Shown here: positions 1 to 5,563 of the stretch, one piece after another
Layout of the letters: each line of letters starts with the position of its first letter
Numbering within the stretch: position 1 is the first letter of the stretch
From: Caulobacter segnis
Lineage (GTDB): Bacteria; Pseudomonadota; Alphaproteobacteria; Caulobacterales; Caulobacteraceae
Direction: 5' to 3'
Assembly: GCF_003243465.1 (NCBI RefSeq)
Contig: NZ_QFQZ01000139.1
Coordinates: 1-5,563, forward strand
Length of the DNA: 5,563 nt
Program-made: the position numbers and the translations under genes
Notes under the pieces: generated by a model
Databases searched by the model: none
The model's input: only the letters and a program-made list of their open reading frames with translations
Told to the model about the DNA's origin: nothing

Positions 1-1
1 G

Positions 2-217
2 ACCGCCACCTTCGACGACGCCCTCAACGCCTACGCCAGCGGAACGGCGGCCCAAAGCAACACCGTCTTCGAATGGAACGGCGACACCTACGTCTTCCAC
101 CAGAACGGCGTTGCGGGCCTCGACGCCGGAGACGGCCTGATCAAGCTGGCGGGCGTCACCGGCCTCGTAGTCTCGAACAGCAACAACGTCGCCGGCGACA
201 TCGTTTTCGGGGCCTGA
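2..217 (+). CDS. C-terminal end of a putative secreted surface protein (RTX/S-layer-like), 5' partial
   Basis: This is the last 71 codons of a gene that begins left of the window. The frame is open from base 2 to a TGA at 215-217. The peptide is rich in Gly, Asn, Asp, Ala and Val, has no Cys, and contains a stretch like NTVFEWNGDTYVFHQNG followed by GLDAGDGLIKLAGVTGL. It ends in a short hydrophobic tail (DIVFGA). Repeated beta-strand and turn character of the type 'gDTYVF..NG..GLdaGD.liKLaGvtgl' is known from the C-terminal ends of large RTX-type and S-layer-like surface proteins (the 'bluetail' type of C-terminal domain comes to mind). Such proteins usually leave the cell by type I secretion using an uncleaved C-terminal signal. 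No GGxGxD calcium-binding nonapeptide is visible in this fragment, so the RTX link rests on overall character. The reading frame is well supported by composition and by the strong hairpin right after the stop. The family assignment is moderate, and the full function cannot be judged from the fragment. Confidence 0.7.
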   Translation, partial: TATFDDALNAYASGTAAQSNTVFEWNGDTYVFHQNGVAGLDAGDGLIKLAGVTGLVVSNSNNVAGDIVFGA

Positions 218-222
218 TGTTC

Positions 223-272
223 GGAGCTTGCGGTTCTCACCTCGCGTTAGCGGCGTGAGAACCGTCAGCTCT
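223..272 (+). terminator. Strong hairpin, probable terminator of the surface-protein gene
   Basis: A perfect 10-bp stem pairs CGGTTCTCAC (231-240) with GTGAGAACCG (255-264). After one C-C mismatch the stem continues inward with four more pairs (242-245 with 250-253, one of them G-U) closed by a GTTA loop. AGCT at 225-228 can pair with AGCT at 267-270 to lengthen the base. The 3' side runs into a pyrimidine-rich, only weakly U-rich CTCTCTTTC. It starts 6 bases after the upstream stop codon and lies between convergent genes, so it fits an intrinsic terminator. It could also stop or slow transcripts arriving from the minus strand, although no U-tract follows on that side. Confidence 0.7.
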
Positions 273-283
273 CTTTCGGGGAA

Positions 284-306
284 GCCCCTACGTCCCCCGG
301 AGGGGC
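284..306 (-). terminator. Small GC-rich hairpin past the hydrolase stop, weak terminator candidate
   Basis: GCCCCT (284-289) pairs perfectly with AGGGGC (301-306) around an 11-base loop. On the minus strand this lies 6 bases beyond the hydrolase stop and is followed by TTCCCCG, with no real U-tract. A competing fold pairs the C-run at 294-298 with the G-run at 302-305. Position is the main argument for a terminator role. Alone it looks weak, and the larger hairpin at 223-272 may act as a backup for this strand. Confidence 0.35.
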
Positions 307-312
307 CAGCAA

Positions 313-1712
313 CTATCGCGCGATGGGCGCCTTTCCCGGCGGCTTTCCTGGCCGCTGGCTGGCGGGCTGGCCGACCGCGACCTGAGCCGGGCGCTCCATG
401 GCCTGATAGACGAGGCTGCGCGACTGGGCGTCCAGCCCCGGGCCGACCCCGCCAAGACGCTGGATCATGCCGACGAAAAAGAGGTCGTTCGCCGGGTCAA
501 TCCAGAACCAGGTGCCGCCGCTGCCGCCCCAGCTTATCGTTCCCCGTCCCACAGGCGCGCCGGACGCCGCCGGATCGACGGCCACCGCGACGTCGAGGCC
601 ATAACCCATGCCCGCGGCGAACGGGAACGGGCGCGCGCCCGGCTTCAGGACTCCTGTCGTACCGTTCGTCGTGACCACAAAGCCCGGGGGCAGATGGTTC
701 TGAGTCATCAGGGTCACGGACTCCGGCTTCAGGATCCGCACGCCGTCGAATTCGCCCTTGTTCAGGATCATCTGAGCGAAGCGGGCGAAGTCGCCAGCCG
801 TCGACAGCAAGCCGCCGCCGCCGAGCGGCGCCGCGGGCGGCTTGCTGACGTCGCGCCACGCGCCTTCCACGGCGGGAACCAGCTTTCCCGTCGCCGGATC
901 GGCGTCGTAGAGCGCCGCGAGCCGGCCCATCTTCTCGGCGGGCACATAGAAGGCCGTGTCCTTCATGCCCAACGGCGCGAAGATGTGCTCCTCCATGAAG
1001 ACCGGCAGAGGCTCGCCCGAGAGCTTCTCGACGATATAGCCCTGGATGTCGGCGGCGACGCTGTAGCGCCAGAGCTGCCCCGGCTCGGAGAACATCGGCA
1101 GGGTCGAGACCTTGCGCACCAGCTCCGCGAGCGAACCGGACTGCAGGACGCCAGCCTGATAGTAGGCCTGATCCGCCGGACTGCTGGGATCGTCGGCGAT
1201 GCCATAGGCGAAGCCTGCCGTATGGGTCATCAGCTCGCGCATGGTCGGCGGCCGCGACAGAGGCGTCAGGATAGGCTGCCCCGCCGCATCGACGCCGCTG
1301 GCGATGCGCAGATTGACGAACTCCGGAACGTACTTGCTGATCGGGTCGTCCAGCTTCCAGAGGCCCTGCTCGTACAGGATCATCATGGCCACGCCCGTGA
1401 CCGGCTTGGTCTCCGAGCGGATGCGGAAGATGGCGTCGAACGGCATGGGCTCGCCGCCCAGCTCGCGCGCGCCGAACGCCTTGGCGTGGACGATACGGCC
1501 GTGGCGGGCCAGCAGGGTGACGCCGCCGGCGATCTGGCCGTGATCGACCATCGCCTGCATGTGCTCATCGAGGCGCTTCAAGCGCTCGGCGTTGAAGCCC
1601 GCCTCCTCCGGCTTGGCCCTTTGCAGGGCCAGGGCGGGCGTGGCGGCGACGGCCACGCAGCCGAAGGCGCCGGCCAACAGGCTCAACGCATGGCGACGCA
1701 GCCGCCCCCAGG

Positions 1713-1716
<4 letters not shown>
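313..1716 (-). CDS. Exported serine hydrolase, class C beta-lactamase / EstB-esterase fold
   Basis: The predicted protein has 467 residues. I chose the ATG at 1716-1714 because it overlaps the parC TGA as ATGA and is followed at once by a good Sec signal peptide: basic RLRRH, a hydrophobic stretch at about 11-25, and a probable cleavage after PALA (residue 30). The mature part has the marks of the beta-lactamase (PF00144) superfamily: the nucleophile motif S-E-T-K (Ser101, Lys104), the second-motif Tyr in Y-S-V-A-A-D (Tyr218), and W-G-G-S-G-G-T-W-F-W-I-D-P (396-408) in place of KTG. The missing Asn in the Tyr motif and the W-x-G third motif resemble EstB-type esterases more than true AmpC enzymes. 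An esterase or peptide/amide hydrolase acting in the periplasm or outside is therefore more likely than a resistance beta-lactamase, but the substrate is unknown. Residues 441-467 form a Pro/Ala/Lys/Arg-rich, probably disordered tail. No clear Shine-Dalgarno sequence precedes the start, in keeping with translation coupled to parC. Confidence 0.9.
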
Positions 1717-3992
<2,276 letters not shown>

Positions 3993-4040
3993 CGAGGGGA
4001 TTCGTTACTCCGGGGAGGGAGTCTAGCAGAAATCCCCTCG
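3993..4040 (-). promoter_or_regulatory. Inverted repeat / structured leader abutting the parC start codon
   Basis: CGAGGGGATT (3993-4002) and AATCCCCTCG (4031-4040) form a perfect 10-bp inverted repeat around a 28-base loop. Within the loop ACTCC (4007-4011) pairs with GGAGT (4018-4022) around six bases. On the minus-strand transcript the outer stem ends exactly one base before the parC AUG, and the only GGAG that could serve as a ribosome-binding site is tied up in the inner stem. No U-run follows, so an ordinary intrinsic terminator for phoD is unlikely. It could be an RNA fold controlling parC translation, an RNA-processing or stabilising hairpin between phoD and parC, or a protein-binding dyad in DNA. 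The repeat is directly visible; the role is inferred. Confidence 0.5.
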
Positions 4041-4053
4041 CTGATTCGAGCGG

Positions 4054-5563
4054 TTAGGCTTGAACGATCCCCGGCTTTCCCGCCTCCAGCGCCCATTTCG
4101 CCCGCGTCGAGAGCTTCCCGTCGCGGCGGCTGACCGCGTCCAGCACCTTGAACTCGGTGACGAAGGCCTTTGGCGTCGCCTCGCAGATCGCGTAGCCGCG
4201 CTGATTGTTATTGAACTTCAGCATTGGATTGGCGGCCTGGATCTTGGCGTATTCGTCGCGCTGGTCGACGCCGTCCCCGCCCGAGCTGATCGAGGTGACC
4301 ACGAACTCCGAGGCGATCGGCGCGGCTTCGCGCTTGGTACCGTCGACATAAAGGTCGCCGGCGAAGTTCTGGTGCTCGTCGCCGGTCAGCACGACCACAT
4401 GGCCGACCTTGGCGTCGTGGATCTTGCTCAACAGTCGACCGCGCGGGATGCGATAGCCGGCCCAGGAGTCCGGATTGACGATCACGCCCGGCCCGGGATC
4501 ACGGTCGAGGTCCATCATCATTACCTGCTGGGCGATGACGTTCCACGTCGCCTTGCCGCCGGTCAGGCCGTCCATCAGCCACTTCTCCTGCGCCGCGCCG
4601 ATGACCTCGGTGTTCGGCGCGGTGATCGCATCGCACCAGCTCTGCTTGTCGTTGCAGGGCTGGTCCGAGCGGAACTGGCGGGTGTCGAGCAGATTGAGGT
4701 TCAGGAGCTGGCCATAGGCGGCTCGACGGTAGATCTGCAGCGACGTACCGACTGGGAAGCTAGAGGCTCGCAACGGCATGTTTTCGTAATAGGCCTGGAC
4801 GGCCGCTTGGCGGCGCAGGTTGAAGATCTTCGGGTCCGTGCCGTCCTGGTCGATCTCGCCGACCCAGTTGTTGTCGATTTCGTGGTCGTCCCAGACCGTG
4901 AACCACGGCGCGGCGGCGTGGGCGGCCTGCAGATCTGTGTCCATCTTGTATTGAGCGTAGCGACGACGGTAGTCGTCGAGACTGTAGATCTCCGAGCCGA
5001 AGTGCTGACGGATGTTCTCGGTCGGTCCGTTCAAGCCGTTTGAGACACGGTTGCCGCGCCCTTCGTAGATGTAGTCGCCGTAGCAGAAGACGAAGTCGGG
5101 ATTGTCCTCGGCGAGGCGGCGATAAGCCGTGTAGTAGCCGCTTTCATAATGCTGGCAGCCCGAGACGGCGAAGCGGACGCGATCCAGCGTCGCGCCCAGC
5201 GCGGGAGTCGTGCGGGCGCGGCCCACCAGGCTGCGCTCCTTGCCGACGGTGAAGCGATACCAGTAGTCCCGGTTCGGCTGCAGGCCGGCGACCTCGACAT
5301 GCACAGAATGCCCAAGCTCCGGCGGCGCGATGGTCGTGCCCTTGGCGACGATGGTGCGCATGTTGGCCGCCTCGGCGACCTCCCAGTCGACCGCCACCGG
5401 CGCCATCGGCATGCCGTAGCCGATCTCGAAGGGCTCTGGCGCCAACCGCGTCCAGATCACGAAGCCGTCCGATGACGGATCGCCCGAGGCCACGCCCAAC
5501 TGAAACGGATAGGTCCGGAACATAGGCTGCGCCAGCGCCTTGCCGGTCTCCAGAGGGATCGAC
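4054..5563 (-). CDS. phoD: PhoD-family alkaline phosphatase / phosphodiesterase, 5' partial
   Basis: The gene ends at a TAA (4056-4054) and its frame stays open to the right edge, giving at least 502 residues. The Met at 5523 is probably internal: it has no ribosome-binding site, and the upstream codons (SIPLETGKALAQP) continue without a stop. PhoD enzymes are metal-dependent phosphomonoesterases/diesterases, usually exported by the Tat pathway, that release phosphate outside the cytoplasm. A Tat signal would lie off the window. Numbered from Met 5523, the protein shows the N-terminal PhoD domain with LGVASGDP...DGFVIWTRLAPEP (9-31), then the catalytic part with SGCQ (Cys123, the expected iron ligand), GDYIYE (149-154), WDDHEIDNNW (211-220) and LTGDEHQNFAGD (379-390). 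These hold the expected Asp, Tyr, Asn and His metal ligands, so the enzyme looks active. Near the C-terminus is FNNNQRGY (437-444). It is the first of three minus-strand genes, 61 bases before parC. Its promoter, and any Pho box, is outside the window. Confidence 0.95.
   Translation of the reverse strand, partial: SIPLETGKALAQPMFRTYPFQLGVASGDPSSDGFVIWTRLAPEPFEIGYGMPMAPVAVDWEVAEAANMRTIVAKGTTIAPPELGHSVHVEVAGLQPNRDYWYRFTVGKERSLVGRARTTPALGATLDRVRFAVSGCQHYESGYYTAYRRLAEDNPDFVFCYGDYIYEGRGNRVSNGLNGPTENIRQHFGSEIYSLDDYRRRYAQYKMDTDLQAAHAAAPWFTVWDDHEIDNNWVGEIDQDGTDPKIFNLRRQAAVQAYYENMPLRASSFPVGTSLQIYRRAAYGQLLNLNLLDTRQFRSDQPCNDKQSWCDAITAPNTEVIGAAQEKWLMDGLTGGKATWNVIAQQVMMMDLDRDPGPGVIVNPDSWAGYRIPRGRLLSKIHDAKVGHVVVLTGDEHQNFAGDLYVDGTKREAAPIASEFVVTSISSGGDGVDQRDEYAKIQAANPMLKFNNNQRGYAICEATPKAFVTEFKVLDAVSRRDGKLSTRAKWALEAGKPGIVQA

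Noticed and set aside
73..258. 61-codon plus-strand open frame at the left end
   Set aside because: It is Arg-rich and out of frame with the surface-protein C-terminus, and it runs through the terminator hairpin. It is a shadow frame.
4020..4027. GCTAGACT on the minus strand, resembling the Caulobacter -10 element (GCTANAWC) for a parC promoter
   Set aside because: Only the first part matches, no TTGAC-like -35 is found at 10-14 bases upstream, and the site lies inside the hairpin loop. It is too weak to call.
5521..5523. ATG at 5523 as the true start of phoD
   Set aside because: The frame continues open upstream to the window edge, no ribosome-binding site precedes it, and the expected export signal is missing, so the true start is outside the window.

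Overview
The window is GC-rich DNA whose gene content and protein style suggest an alphaproteobacterium, most likely Caulobacter or a close relative. The signs are an alphaproteobacterial-type ParC, a PhoD alkaline phosphatase, and a Gly/Asn/Asp-rich surface-protein C-terminus. The genus is an inference from sequence character, not from a database match.

Layout from left to right: (1) positions 2-217, plus strand, hold the last 71 codons of a protein that looks like the C-terminal end of a secreted, RTX-like or S-layer-like surface protein. (2) Positions 218-312 are a short gap between convergent genes. It holds a strong hairpin just after the plus-strand stop and a smaller GC-rich hairpin just past the minus-strand stop. 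(3) Positions 313-1716, minus strand, encode an exported serine hydrolase of the class C beta-lactamase/EstB-esterase fold. (4) Positions 1713-3992, minus strand, encode a complete ParC (topoisomerase IV subunit A). (5) Positions 3993-4053 are a 61-base spacer containing a perfect 10-bp inverted repeat that abuts the parC start codon. (6) Positions 4054-5563, minus strand, hold most of a PhoD-type alkaline phosphatase whose N-terminus lies beyond the right edge.

The three minus-strand genes are read in the order phoD, parC, serine hydrolase. The parC and hydrolase genes overlap in an ATGA, which suggests translational coupling. phoD and parC are close enough to share a transcript, but the hairpin between them could separate or tune their expression. 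No shared pathway is obvious: one protein scavenges phosphate outside the cytoplasm, one decatenates chromosomes, and one is a probable exported esterase or peptidase.

I see no mobile element, CRISPR array, tRNA or rRNA. I also see no clear sign of an undescribed multi-gene system. The most interesting signal is the structured leader in front of parC.
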